The notes: a model not told the origin generated them from the letters alone. A stretch of DNA of 24,203 nucleotides from JBBILU01 sp037444775 (GCA_037444775.1 JBBILU010000018.1:1-24203), one strand, 5' to 3'. Counted from the first letter of the stretch, positions 7,631-17,673 are shown. Numbers and translations: made by a program.

Positions 7631-9670
7631 ATGAGAGACAAATCGAAATTTAAGGAAAGAAGATTTTCTAAAAATTTTTCAGAAAATAAATTTAAAAAAG
7701 ATTATTTGGGAGGGAAAAAAGACTTTTCCAAAACAGAAACTCCAAAAAAAGAGATTACTTGAATTTATTCAAAAGCAAAAAATTGAGATTACGGATTTGT
7801 TGATATTCCTTGAATAAGTAAAGGTTTTTTTGTTTATCCAGACAATAGAAATTGAGCTTTCCACTCTGATGAAGTTGAAGCAGTTATTAAAACTTTTAGA
7901 GGAAGAGAAGAGGCTATCATCAAAAAAGTTATAAAAAGAAACTCAAATATAATTATTTGAACTTATAATGAAGTAAAAAAAGTTCCTTGAAAAGTTGGAA
8001 CTTACTGATTTGTTGTTCCAAAAAATTCTTTATTTGAAAGTGATATTTTTGTTGCTGGAGCTTTTTTTAACAATGTAAAAGATTGAGATATAGTTTGAGT
8101 TGAAATTTATGATTATTCAAAAAGAAGACCAGAATGAAAAATTGTTAAAGTTTTTGGTCATAAGTGAGATAAATGAGTTGAAATAGAATCTTTTATTATG
8201 GAAACTGGTTTCAAAACTGAATTTAATGAAACTGTTTTAAATACTTTAAAAAACATTAAAAAAACTATTTCAAAAAAAGATATTAAAAAAAGAGTTGATT
8301 TAAGAGGTATTTTTACTTTCACAATAGACTCTGAAGATGCAAAAGATTTAGATGATGCAATTTCTATTAAGAAAAAAGAAAATGGAGATTTTAAACTTTA
8401 TGTTCATATTGCTGATGTTGCCGAATATGTTGTTTATGAAAGTGAACTTGATAAAGAGGCTTTAAAAAGATGAACTTCTGTTTATTTAGCAGATAGAGTT
8501 TTGCCAATGTTGCCTTCTGAAATTTCAAATTGAGTTTGTAGTTTGAATCAGTGAGAAGATAAATTAACTTTAACTTGCGAAATGACAATTTGACAAAACT
8601 GAGTTTTGAAAAAAACAAAAGTTTATGAAAGTATTATTAATTCTAATTATAGACTTACTTATAAAAAAGTTTCTGAAATATTAGAAACTTGAGAAGAAAA
8701 TGATAAAGTTCTTAAAAATGATTTATTTTTAGCAGAAGAATTAAGGCTAATTATAGAAAAAAATAAAATAATAAATTGAGTTTTAAACTTTGATTTTCCT
8801 GAAACTAAGGTAATTCTTGATGAAGAAAAAAATGTTTTAGAAATAAAAAAATATCCAAGATATTTATCAAACAAAATGATTGAAGAATTTATGATTATTT
8901 GTAATGAAGCCATTAGTCGTAAATTTTCAACAATTCCTTTTTTGTATAGAATTCATCCAGAACCTTTAGAAGATGATATAAATAATTTGAAAAAAGTTTT
9001 AGCTTTATTTAGCATAGATTTCAAATTTAAGGATTTTTCAACTAAAGAATTTGCAGAATTACTTAAAAAAATATCTTCTTTAGAAGATTCTTCAAAAAAA
9101 ATCTTTCTTGAAAAAGTAATTTTAAGATCTCTTTCTAAAGCAGTTTACTCAGCTGAGAATTCTTGACATTTTGGTCTTTGATTACAATATTATTCACATT
9201 TCACATCTCCAATTAGAAGATACCCAGATTTACAAATTCATAGAATTATAAAAGAAAGTTTAGCTAGTGTTTTGAGTCCAAAAAAATTAAAAAATTATAA
9301 GAAAATTCTTGAAGAGGTGGCAGTACATTCATCAAATCAAGAAAGAAAAGCAGAAAAACTAGAATATAAAGTTAGAGATTATTTTATAGTTCAATTTTAT
9401 AAAAATAAAGTTTGAGAAACTTTTGAAGCAATTATTGTAACTATTTTACCAAATGGTATGTTTGTGCAATTACCAGATACTTCTGAAGGTTTTATTCCAC
9501 TTATTTCAAAAGAAAAAAAATCAAAACCTAAATATGTTTATGAACCAGAATTTATGAGAATGAAAAATTTAAAAACTTGAAAGTTTTATAATCTTTGAGA
9601 TAAATTAAATGTTAACTTAGTTGAAGCTGATGAAGAAAATTTGAGATTAAATTTTGAAATAAAAAAATAA
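7631..9670 (+). CDS. rnr: Ribonuclease R (RNB family exoribonuclease)
   Basis: This 679-residue enzyme would degrade RNA 3'-to-5', including structured RNA. After a basic N-terminus come cold-shock-like segments (a G-I-Y-S-K-A-K-N-G-D-Y-G-F-V type opening near residues 45-60, and Y-G-F-V-V-P near 128). The RNB core has T-I-D-S-E-D-A-K-D-L-D-D-A at 231-243, the Asp cluster that binds catalytic Mg, and H-F-T-S-P-I-R-R-Y-P-D-L at 523-534. A C-terminal S1 domain starts near 593 (E-A-I-I-V-T-I-L-P-N-G-M-F-V). Length fits RNase R. Dozens of UGA codons are read as Gly. As the enzyme also helps in trans-translation and cold adaptation elsewhere, it may be a main RNA-turnover exonuclease here. Confidence 0.94.
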
Positions 9671-9701
9671 AGAGAATTTTCTCTTTATTTTTTTGCTTTT
9701 A
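9659..9701. repeat. 43-bp direct repeat, left copy (includes the RNase R terminator)
   Basis: These 43 bases, starting in the last codons of the RNase R gene, recur without a mismatch at 10940-10982. The unit contains a hairpin of AATAAAGAGA against TCTCTTTATT with A- and T-runs on its flanks, so each copy is also a bidirectional terminator. The two copies bracket the ATPase gene exactly. Confidence 0.93.
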
Positions 9702-9749
9702 TTTAAAGTGTAGTTATAATAATAATGTTTATTATTTAAAGTATAGTTA
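9692..9749 (+). promoter_or_regulatory. Putative promoter with a 16-base direct repeat
   Basis: TTGCTT at 9692-9697 and TATAAT at 9715-9720 are 17 bases apart. ATTTAAAGTGTAGTTA at 9701-9716 recurs with one change (ATTTAAAGTATAGTTA) at 9734-9749, ending two bases before the ATPase start. The repeats straddle the -10 box and could be regulator sites; that role is inferred. Confidence 0.45.
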
Positions 9750-9751
9750 AA

Positions 9752-10939
9752 ATGATAGAAGAATTATTAAAACAAGATACCTACATAATTTCAAAATATA
9801 AAAGAGAAAATTATATTGAAAGAGACATTTATTCCAGCTTTGATTCTAATTCAAGAATGTATTGAATTGTGTGACTTAGGTGAGTTTGAAAAACTTCTTA
9901 TTTACTTTCTAGAAGAGTAAAAACAGAGAGGTCTTTTTATATTTCTTGTGATAGTATTTTTTTAAAAAATGCTAATTTATTTAAATTAATAGATGAATTA
10001 CAAAAAAATTATTCATATGATACTTTTTATTTAGATGAAATTCACTTTAATGACGATTGGCAACAATCACTTAAAAATATCTATGATTTTTTAAATGTAA
10101 AAATTATATTTTCAGGAAGTAATATGATAAATCTCACAAAGTGATGATATGATTTATCAAGGAGAAGTCTTAAATTTGAATTAAAAGAATTCAGCTTTAG
10201 AGAATACTTGTTGCTTACAAGGAATATAAAAATTGCAAAATATAGTTTAGACGATATTTTAAATAAACATATTGAAATAGCTAAAGAAAGTATGTCTTGG
10301 TTTTCGAAGAAAATATTTCAAGATTATGCAGAGTTTGGTCAATTTGGCTATTATTATGAGAAAAATAATAATGAAATAGAATACAAAATGAAATTAGAAA
10401 ATTCTATAAAAAAATCTATTTATGAAGACTTGAGTGATTCTATTGATATTAGTACGAATAATTTATCTAAGTTAGAAGATATTATTTATTTTATAGCAAA
10501 TGCTTGAACTTCAGATTTATCAATATATGCGATATCTAAAAAAGTGTCTTTAAGTCCACAAGTAACGGAAATTTATATAAATTTTTTGAAAGAAATCGGA
10601 CTTATAAATATTATTCAATATTTTTGAAATTTAACTAATAAATTAAGAAAAAATAAAAAGTTTTATTTAGCAAATACTAATATATGATCTTTATTTGGTT
10701 CTTATATCTGAAATATAAGAGAAACTTTTTTTGTTTCTCAAATAAAAAAATTAGAAAAAGAAATATTTTTTATGTCAAATACAGATTTTGTAATAAAACA
10801 TAATAATGAAAATATATTTTTTGAAATTTGATGAAAAAATAAAACAAGACAAGAATCTAATATTTATGTAATAAAGGATGATATAGAAATCTGAATAAAA
10901 AATGAAATTCCATTGTGGCTTTTTTGATTAGTTAGTTAA
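9752..10939 (+). CDS. P-loop ATPase of the AAA_14/DUF4143 group
   Basis: The 395-residue product has Walker A G41-L-R-G-V-G-K-T-S49, with three glycines written as UGA, and Walker B with D95-E96 in Y-L-D-E-I-H. A sensor-like F-S-G-S follows near residue 114. The middle includes a winged-helix-like region (S-K-K-V-S-L-S-P-Q-V-T near 260). The C-terminus has D-F-V-I and then F-E-I-G-G-K-N-K (E358 to K364), the degenerate PD-(D/E)XK-like ending common in this group. Function in such proteins is unknown. It is different in sequence from the other two ATPases in the window and lies exactly between 43-bp direct repeats, as if inserted behind the RNase R gene. Confidence 0.86.
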
Positions 10940-10982
10940 ATAAAAAAATAAAGAGAATTTTCTCTTTATTTTTTTGCTTTTA
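10940..10982. repeat. 43-bp direct repeat, right copy; bidirectional terminator
   Basis: This is identical to 9659-9701. It directly follows the ATPase stop codon. Read from the minus strand it also forms a hairpin plus T-run just after the Fic gene, so it probably terminates both converging transcripts. Confidence 0.93.
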
Positions 10983-11003
10983 CTTAAGGTAAACTTTAAA
11001 TAT

Positions 11004-11783
11004 TTAATCTTCAAAAAATCTTAAATAATCATTTTGATTTTCATACATTTGCCAAAGAAAATATTTATAAAAATCTTCAAAAACTTTGTTTTTTCAAAGA
11101 CTTTTTATGTAATCAAGTCTTGTTATAACTGGGAAAATTATTGGTAAAAATCAGTATTTTACTAAATAAAAATTCATAAGTAATCTTGCTATTCTTCAAT
11201 TTCAATCTGTAAAAGGATGAATTTTAACAAAATCATAATGAATTTGTGCTATTTTCTTTAAAATATTTTCCTCATAAATATTACAAAAGTTTATAAAATT
11301 ATCCATTAAATTTTCTACTTCTTTTGATTTTGGAGGAATATCCTCAGATCAGCTTATAAAAACCTGAATATTTCTATATTTTCATAATCTTTCTTTTTCT
11401 ATTCAAAAAAGAAGTTTTTTATGTAAATCTAAAATAAATTGATTTGAAATTTTAAAATCTTTTTCAAAAAAATCCCAAATATTTAAACTAATATTTGCTA
11501 AATTTTCTGTTTCTTTTGCTTCTTTAATAGTTTTTCATCAAACTGTTATTCAATCTTCAACTAAAATTTTTACTTCTTCAATTGTGAAACTATTTCATTC
11601 TATTGCATTTGAATGAGCTGTAAAAGAAATTCTAAACCAGCTTTGGAGATTTTTTAATTGATTCTTAGAGAAAGGTCTTAATTTATCAATTTGACTTTTT
11701 ATATCTAAGATTTTGTCTTCGTAGAATTTTATATTGATTTCTTGCATTGTAAAAATATTAGTCTTTAATTTTATCAAATTCAT
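11004..11783 (-). CDS. Fic domain protein with N-terminal inhibitory motif
   Basis: Fic enzymes transfer AMP or other phosphate-linked groups from nucleotides to protein hydroxyls. The 259-residue frame (numbered from ATG 11783) has the complete motif H189-P-F-T-D-G-N-G-R-I-A-R, two of whose glycines are UGA. Upstream, S58-N-A-I-E62-G-N matches the (S/T)xxxE(G/N) inhibitory helix, so this is a class II Fic protein that should be self-inhibited, with E62 facing the ATP site. The first 12 codons overlap the tail of a decayed gene, so ATG 11747 (M-Q-E-I-N-I-K-F) is the more natural start, giving 247 residues. Its end faces the bidirectional terminator at 10940. Proteins of this type can be free-standing regulators or toxins; which one applies here is open. 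Confidence 0.9.
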
Positions 11784-12181
11784 CGTATTTTCAATAATCT
11801 TTAATTACTTCATCTCTTAAAAAAATATCAAATAGTATTCAAAAAAAGTCTTTATTTTCAGAAAGTCATTTTTCAAATTTCATCTAAAAAATTCACTCAT
11901 TTTTCTGTTAATCTAACTGGAGAATTAGACTTATACAATCATCAATATTTATCAAAATCTTTTAATCTGTCAGGAACATTATATTGTTAATCCTTAAAAT
12001 AATTACTTAAATCTCTTAAGTAATTTGTTGTTCATAATAGATATGTTTCTATATTTGGGACTTTTTTAAAATCTTGTTTTATTTCATGAATATCTTTTTT
12101 AAATGTTGCATAAGCAAATCATCAAGCAAATAAAAATATTTATGTTTGTATTGCAAGAGCTATCCAACTTTGAGCATCCAT
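11758..12181 (-). pseudogene. Decayed membrane-anchored protein gene
   Basis: From ATG 12181 the frame reads well (a hydrophobic N-terminus, then charged sequence such as K-K-D-I-H-E-I-K-Q-D-F-K-K) but contains TAA at 12142-12140 and TAA at 11989-11987, both true stops in this code. After about 11885 the sense continues in another frame, E-K-G-L-S-E-N-K-D-F-F-G-I-L-F-D-I-F, to TAA at 11758. Two nonsense changes plus a frameshift mean the gene is broken. The product would have been about 140 residues with one N-terminal membrane span. The family is not recognised. It lies directly upstream of, and overlaps, the Fic frame, so it may once have been a partner gene. Confidence 0.72.
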
Positions 12182-12244
12182 AATTTGTCAAAATTAAATT
12201 ATAATTTTTTTATCATTATAATAATCTTTCCTTAAATAATCAAA

Positions 12245-13501
12245 TTAAAAAATAATTTTTTCAAGTAATTGAGCTAACTTCTCATTATCATGTCTATAAA
12301 GAGTAGAAATATCAATCAAATCTCATTCAAAAACTTCTGTTCATCTCGATTTTAAAAATTCTTTTTCCTCATCTTCTATCAAAATGTATTGTCATCATCT
12401 AACTGAAATATTATTTTCAAGACTTTCTCTTTGATTAAAATTTAGCTTTGGTTCTGTATTATTTGCAATGAAAAAATCAATTTCTTTTCATAAATATTTT
12501 TCAAGCTCTAGTATGAAATCAAGAATTTTAAATCAATTTGTTTCTCATCATTTATTTGTACTATTTCAAATATAAATTATTTCAGCTTTTGAATATTTTA
12601 TCAAATCTGTAACTCAAGCAATTATTAAATTTGCAATATTTGAGGTGTAAAGATCTCAAGGAGGAATTATAATAAAATCTGCTCACAAAATGGCTTTGTT
12701 TATATCAGAATTGCTTTTTGCATGAAGAGAATTTTCAAGTAATTTTATTTCTTTAATTCTTGAATTATAACTTGCAAGATTTGCTATATTATCTTGTTTT
12801 TCTATAATTTCTCAATTTGCTAGAATTGCTTTTATATAAGCTTTATCCATAGTAACTGGAATAATTTTTCCAGAAACTTCAAGGAGTTCATGCATAAAAG
12901 ACATCATTCTTGAATAATTTTTATCAAGATTATAATATAAACTTCACATTAAAATATTTCCGAATTTGTGTCATTTTAGGTTAGAATTTAGTGGGAGTTT
13001 GAAATTAAAATATTCTCAAAATTTGTTTTTCAAAAAATCTCAAATTTCAGAAGGATTATTTTTTATAAAATTTTTAATATCGTTTATTTCATTTTCTCAA
13101 ATATCAGAATCAAGTTTTAGTTTAGCTCAACCTGAAAATTCTCAAGAGATTTCTTGTCACATTTTTTCTAAATATTCTTTTGAAGAAATTTGAAAAAGTT
13201 CTTTTATGGAATATTTAAAAATCTTTTCATTCAAACTAAAAACATTTTCAAAAATATTTTTGAAAAATTTGGAAAATTTAGAAGAACTTGAACTATATAA
13301 ACATTTTCTTAAATCTCAAGGAGGAGGGAAGTGTAAGCCTAAATCTTGTGAGAATAATCTCATTAATTCTCAAGTTGTTCTTCAATCATCACTCATAGAA
13401 ACTATTGAACTAAGTTCAAATTCATCTCAAAAATGTTTTATAAATCATTTTAGGAAATAGGAATGTCCATTTCCTCATCAAATTGTAACTATTTTTTTCA
13501 T
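12245..13501 (-). CDS. YvcK/CofD-family protein (gluconeogenesis factor-like)
   Basis: The 418-residue product opens with I-G-G-G-N-G-H-S-Y-F-L-K-G (7-19), the nucleotide-binding glycine loop of the YvcK/CofD fold. It then has S-D-D-G-R-T-T-G-E-L-M-R (about 42-53), P-P-P-G-D-L-R-K-C-L (about 64-73), G-H-K-F-G-N-I-L-M (in the middle) and a second P-P-G-D-L-Y-T-S-N-I-A-N-L (about 279-291). YvcK proteins bind UDP-sugars and support cell-wall synthesis and growth on gluconeogenic carbon in Firmicutes; CofD is a 2-phospholactate transferase. An insertion of roughly 100 residues between the first PPGD and the GHKFGN motif makes this longer than Bacillus YvcK (about 317). galU, which makes UDP-glucose, lies nearby on the same strand, which suits a UDP-sugar link. 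Confidence 0.85.
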
Positions 13502-13513
13502 ATTATTAAGATT

Positions 13514-13732
13514 TTATAAATTCCAAAAGTCGTTTGTAGTTAATCAAATGGCTTTTATTATTGAGTTCAAAGTTCATTTTTTAAAATCAGTATTTCAGTG
13601 ATTTGGAACTATTACAGTATTTCAAGAGTTTTTATTATACCAAACTTCATGGCTTCATTTTCCTTCTCTATAAAATTCAAATCAAGCCTTTTTAAGTTTC
13701 TTCTTTAGATTATTATAGTTTATTGAAACCAG
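13514..13732 (-). CDS. hicA: HicA-family toxin, start codon not canonical
   Basis: The frame encodes about 70 residues with the HicA double-stranded RNA-binding-like fold: L-K-K-A-G-F-E-F-Y-R-E-G-K-G-S-H-E-V-W, in which the His of G-S-H is the catalytic residue, then T-V-I-V-P-N-H and G-T-L-N-S-I-I-K-A-I-G-L. HicA toxins cut mRNA and tmRNA. It follows hicB and precedes the YvcK-like gene by 12 bases. No ATG, GTG or TTG is in frame between the upstream stop and the conserved start. Candidates are CTG at 13732 and ATA at 13723, the latter one base from ATG. The toxin may be translated poorly, from a rare start, or be silenced. The family call is firm; the expression state is open. Confidence 0.8.
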
Positions 13733-13734
13733 AT

Positions 13735-13971
13735 TTATACCATTATTGGTAATTTATAACTTATTGTAGAAAAACTTTTTGTAGTTAGAGATTCTTTAAA
13801 GTAATTATTTCATTTTAATCATCTAACTATTTTTAAAACATCTAAAAAATTTATTAAAGCATCTTCAAGTGTTTTTCACTCAGCATAAATTCAATCATCA
13901 ATAGGGGTGGTTATTAAATATCCTCAATCATTTTCGGAAATATTTATGACCAAATCTTTAAAATTAGACAT
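13735..13971 (-). CDS. hicB: HicB-family antitoxin
   Basis: This 78-residue protein has the HicB partial RNase H-like fold: G-G-Y-L-I-T-T-P-I-D-D-G-I-Y-A-E-G-K-T-L-E-D-A-L, where the acidic-G-x-x-A-E/Q-G-K-T-L-E-E-A pattern is characteristic. It would bind and neutralise HicA. It ends without a separate DNA-binding domain, so autorepression, if any, needs another element. hicA begins within a few bases of its TAA, so the pair is one unit in antitoxin-toxin order. It lies 59 bases downstream of galU. Confidence 0.85.
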
Positions 13972-14030
13972 AAAATCATTTATTAAAAATTAAAAAAATT
14001 AAATCTATGTAATCCAAGTTCTAAAAAATT

Positions 14031-14912
14031 TTATCTAATTTTAGAAATATATTCTCTCAACTCATTCTGAATTTCAGGATTTTTTAATCAATAAGAAATT
14101 ATTGCTTTCACGAAACCGATTTTACTTCAAGTATCAAATCTTTCTCATTTTATATCAACTCAATAAATCTTTTTTTCTTTTCTCATTAATTCAAAAGCAT
14201 CTGCAAGTCTTATTTCTCAATCTTTTGAAGCATTTTCTTCATCTTTTTTTTCTGCTTTTTCTAAATATTCAAAAATATCTGGAGTTAAAATATATTTTCA
14301 AATTACTCATCTTCTTGATTTAGTTTGGTCTTTTTTAGGTTTTTCCAAAAACTTTTCTACTTGGAAAAAATCTTCTTCAAATGAACTAGATTCTATAATT
14401 CAATAAGATTTAACTTCTTCATCTGAAACATTTATTGTAGCAATAACAGAGGCTCCATTTTTTTCAAAAGCTTTTTTTAATTGAGAGGCTCAAGAAACTT
14501 CATTATCAATTAAATCATCTCAAAAAAGTACCAAAAATGGTTCATCTCAAATCAAATTTTTTGTTCTAAGAATTGCATCTCAATCTCATTTTGGATAAGG
14601 TTGTCTGACATAAACAATATTTGCTAAATTATTTAATCCTTGAACAGTTTTTAAATAATCAAACTTTCAACTTCTATCAAGTCTTTCTTCAAGCTCAAAA
14701 TTAGAATCAAAATGATCTTCAATTGCTCTTTTACTTCTTCAAGTAACAATAATTATATCAGTGCATCAAGCAGAAATAGCTTCTTCAACCAAATATTGCA
14801 TAACTGGCTTGTCAATAATTGGAAACATTTCTTTTGGTAAAGCTTTTGTTGCAGGAAGGAATCTTGTTCACATTCAAGCAACTGGAATTACACATTTTTT
14901 AATTGTTTGCAT
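14031..14912 (-). CDS. galU: UTP--glucose-1-phosphate uridylyltransferase
   Basis: GalU makes UDP-glucose from UTP and glucose-1-phosphate for glycans and envelope polymers. The 293-residue frame begins with the nucleotidyltransferase signature P-V-A-G-M-G-T-R-F-L-P-A-T-K-A-L-P-K-E-M (about 10-29). It has K-G-D-G-D-A-I-L-R (about 108-116), L-F-G-D-D-L-I (about 129-135) carrying the metal-binding Asp, and E-K-P near 191. Length is normal (about 290-300). Many UGA codons are read as Gly, including both in GMGTR and in FGDD. It is preceded by a pilin-like gene and followed by hicBA and the YvcK-like gene. Confidence 0.95.
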
Positions 14913-14991
14913 AAAAAATTATTAGATTTTAAAAATCTTTTGGATTATAATAAGATTTATTAAATAGTAAAAAATTTTTGTCTAAAATATT

Positions 14992-15618
14992 TTAATTCTC
15001 TAAAATATTATAATCACTTTCGTTAAAATTTTTTATTTTTCATCTTTTCTCAACCAAATTAGTATTTCAAAATTTTTTTATTATTTTATAATTTGATGTA
15101 TTTCATTTGAAATCTATAGAGCTTTTTATTAATATTTTTGAGTATCAAGACAAGTTTTCTATTTTTAGAATTCAGTTATTATTAGTAGAATCAAGAGTTC
15201 AACTAAAACTTTTTAAATATTCTACTACTCAACTATTTATTGAATTTCATGAATTATTGCTGGAAGGGAAATTTGCATAATTATAAAAAATTGCTCATCA
15301 CTCAATTATTCAAATATCTATATTAAAATTACTAGATCAAGAAAATAAAAAACTGACTTTTTCATTTTGTTTTAAAACTTTTACTGTTTCTTTTTTATCT
15401 TCAAAAATTAGAAATTTTTCTTCTCATAAAGTTGTATTTGTTCAAGATTTTATGTTCTCCAAAAAATCTTTTTGTTCAGAAAAAATCTCTCAAATTTCCG
15501 AATTATTTTTTATATTTTTTGTTATTTGTGTATTTATATAAATGAAAGAAATTGAAATTATTGTGCTTAGAAATATTGCCCAAAGTAAAATAGATCATTT
15601 TTTGTTTATATTTTGCAT
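14992..15618 (-). CDS. Single-pass membrane protein, possibly a minor pilin-like or PilX-like protein
   Basis: The 208-residue product begins M-Q-N-I-N-K-K-G-S-I-L-L-W-A-I-F-L-S-T-I-I, a short basic N-terminus with K-K-G before a hydrophobic helix. This resembles PilX/PulK-type minor pilins, in which a Gly precedes the helix, though no Glu sits at +5. The rest is Asn/Ser-rich with strand-like repeats and no cysteine. It is divergently placed to a GspE/PilB ATPase 51 bases away, which supports a pilus role by context. The family is not firmly recognised. Confidence 0.7.
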
Positions 15619-15669
15619 AAAAAAAATAAATATGTTAAAATTTCCTAAATTATAATAATAAAAAAAAAT

Positions 15670-16995
15670 ATGGCAACAATTAAAAAGAGTATTGATTTAA
15701 AAGTTCTTTCAAAAAAAGAACAAGATAAAATTAAAGATACTATTTTATCAGAAGAAAAAATAAATTATTTTTCTGATAAATTTCCAAAAATCGAAAAAAA
15801 AGTAAAAGAATCTTTGGTAAATCAAAAAACAGATGATGCTTTGAAAGATATTACAATTTGAGCTTTATTTCTAGGGAGTTCTGATATTCATTATGAATGT
15901 TATGAATTTGATGTGAAATTGAGATTTAGAATAGATTGAGTTTTGGTTGATATTTTTTCTTTGACACATAAAGAATACAAAGTTGTTTTAGAAAGACTTA
16001 AGTATACTTCTTCTTTGAAGTTAAATATTTCAGAAGTTCCTCAGGATTGAAAATATTCAATTCAACTTGAAAACAAAAAAATAGATATAAGAGTTTCAAC
16101 TCTTCCAACTAAATACGGAGAAAATATAGTTTCAAGAGTTTTGGATTGAAGTAAAGCTATAATTAATTTTGAAGATTTATGATTTTTTTGGACAAGTAAA
16201 AGAATTGTTGAGACGGCAATTAAGAAAAAAAATTGAATGATTTTGGTTACTTGACCAACAGGTTCATGAAAAACGACAACTCTTTATACAATTTTGTCGC
16301 AATTAAATACTAGAGATAAAAAATTAATTACTCTTGAAGATCCGATAGAATACGAACTTTCTTGAGTTATTCAATCTGAAGTTGATGAAAAAAAATGATA
16401 TGGTTTTGAACTTTGATTAAAAGCATTATTAAGACAAGATCCAGATGTAATAATGGTTTGAGAAATTAGAGATTTGACAACTCTAAATATTGCAACTTCG
16501 GCTTCTTTGACTTGACATTTAGTTTTATCAACTCTTCACACTAAAAGTGCAGCAGAAACTTTAGATAGAATTATAAATATGTGATTAAAACCATATATTT
16601 TAGCATCAGCACTTGATGTAATTATTGCTCAAAGACTTGTTAGAAAAATTTGTCCAAATTGTAAATGTGAAAAAGAAAAAACACCTGAAGAAGAAGCTAT
16701 TATAAAATCAATGATGAAAGAAACCTGAATGAAAGAAATTTTTGCAAATAATATAAAACTTTATGAGTGAAAATGATGTGATGAATGTAATAATTCTTGA
16801 TACAAATGAAGAGTTTGAGTTTTTGAAATTATTTCTTTAACTCATAATTTAAGAGAAATTATTAGATCTTGATGAAGTGTAGAACAAGTCATTAATGAAG
16901 CTAGAAAGTGAGATTTAATAACGATGAAAGAAGACTGAATTTTGAAAGCTTTGAAATGATTGACAACAATTCAAGAAATTCTTAGAGTAGTTTAA
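15670..16995 (+). CDS. GspE/PilB-family type IV pilus or secretion ATPase
   Basis: This hexameric ATPase would drive assembly of pilin subunits at the inner membrane. The 441-residue frame has Walker A G195-P-T-G-S-G-K-T-T-T204, with UGA for G195 and G200, then E-D-P-I-E-Y (Asp box, about 222-227). Next comes R255-Q-D-P-D-V-I-M-V-G-E-I-R-D268 (Walker B) and S-T-L-H-T with the His box. The metal-binding C328-P-N-C331 and C370-D-E-C373 of GspE/PilB proteins are present, which argues against PilT. The N-terminal domain is short compared with PilB (about 560 residues in total). A TATAAT at 15651-15656 sits only 13 bases upstream of the ATG, so the leader must be very short if it is used. Confidence 0.93.
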
Positions 16996-16996
16996 A

Positions 16997-17020
16997 GAAA
17001 TCCCCCATGGGATTTTTTAT
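16997..17020. terminator. Bidirectional terminator after the pilus ATPase gene
   Basis: AAATCCC pairs with GGGATTT across a short loop, followed by a T-run. On the other strand it follows the stop of the PH-domain gene, so it serves both converging genes. Confidence 0.8.
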
Positions 17021-17559
17021 TTTCCATATCCTGATTTATATTCCCAAAGCTCAGCATCATAACCTTCTTTTTTTATATAATCAAGCATTCTAGAAATATA
17101 TAAAACAAGATTTTTATTTTCAGAAACATCTTTGAAATATAAGCTTGTAGCTTCATCGGGTCATTGAACATTTATATTTCAATAATTAAAAATTTTTCCA
17201 AGAATTCAAAAATTATTTGAAGTAGTTTGTTTAATATTTTCTAGTTTTAGTTCTTTTAAATGTGATGAAAATATTCCATTTCTAACGGATTTTATAGCTC
17301 TTCTATTTGTAAAAATAAAAAAAGTCTCATCATGAAAAACTTTTATAAAATAAACATAAGTAATTATAGGAATAATTATGATTATTGTAGGTAAAATTAA
17401 GTTATTTAAAAAAGATTTTGTAATTAAAGCCAAAATTATAGAAAATACCAAAACTAAAAATCAGTTTTTTATAGTCCTCAAAATTGTGCTAATATAATGT
17501 TCGTGTTTTTTAAATAAAACTTTTTCATCTTGATATTGTCACTCAAATATTTTTCTCAT
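17017..17559 (-). CDS. Membrane protein with bacterial PH-like domain
   Basis: The 180-residue product has two adjacent hydrophobic helices at about 38-56 and 61-80, then F-H-D-E-T-F-F-I-F-T-N-R-R-A-I-K and a strand-rich region with L-K-E-L-K-L-E-N-I-K-Q. This layout (membrane pair, then R-R-A-I/I-x-x-I-P-L-x-x-I) is that of YdbS/bPH_2 proteins, whose function is unknown. It ends at a shared terminator with the pilus ATPase and has a 200-base gap upstream. Confidence in the fold is moderate; no partner is evident. Confidence 0.7.
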
Positions 17560-17673
17560 AAATTTTTAAAATTTTAATATAATTTTTATTTAGTATATTA
17601 AATATTTTTATAAATCAATTTCTTATTTGATTTTTTATGAAAAATTGTTATAAAATTGTCATAATAAATAAAA

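Noticed and set aside
8391..8913. Minus-strand frames opposite the RNase R gene
   Set aside because: They are antisense to a continuous, motif-rich RNase R frame.
12966..13460. Plus-strand frames of 75 and 84 codons
   Set aside because: They lie opposite the YvcK-like gene and contain no recognisable sequence.
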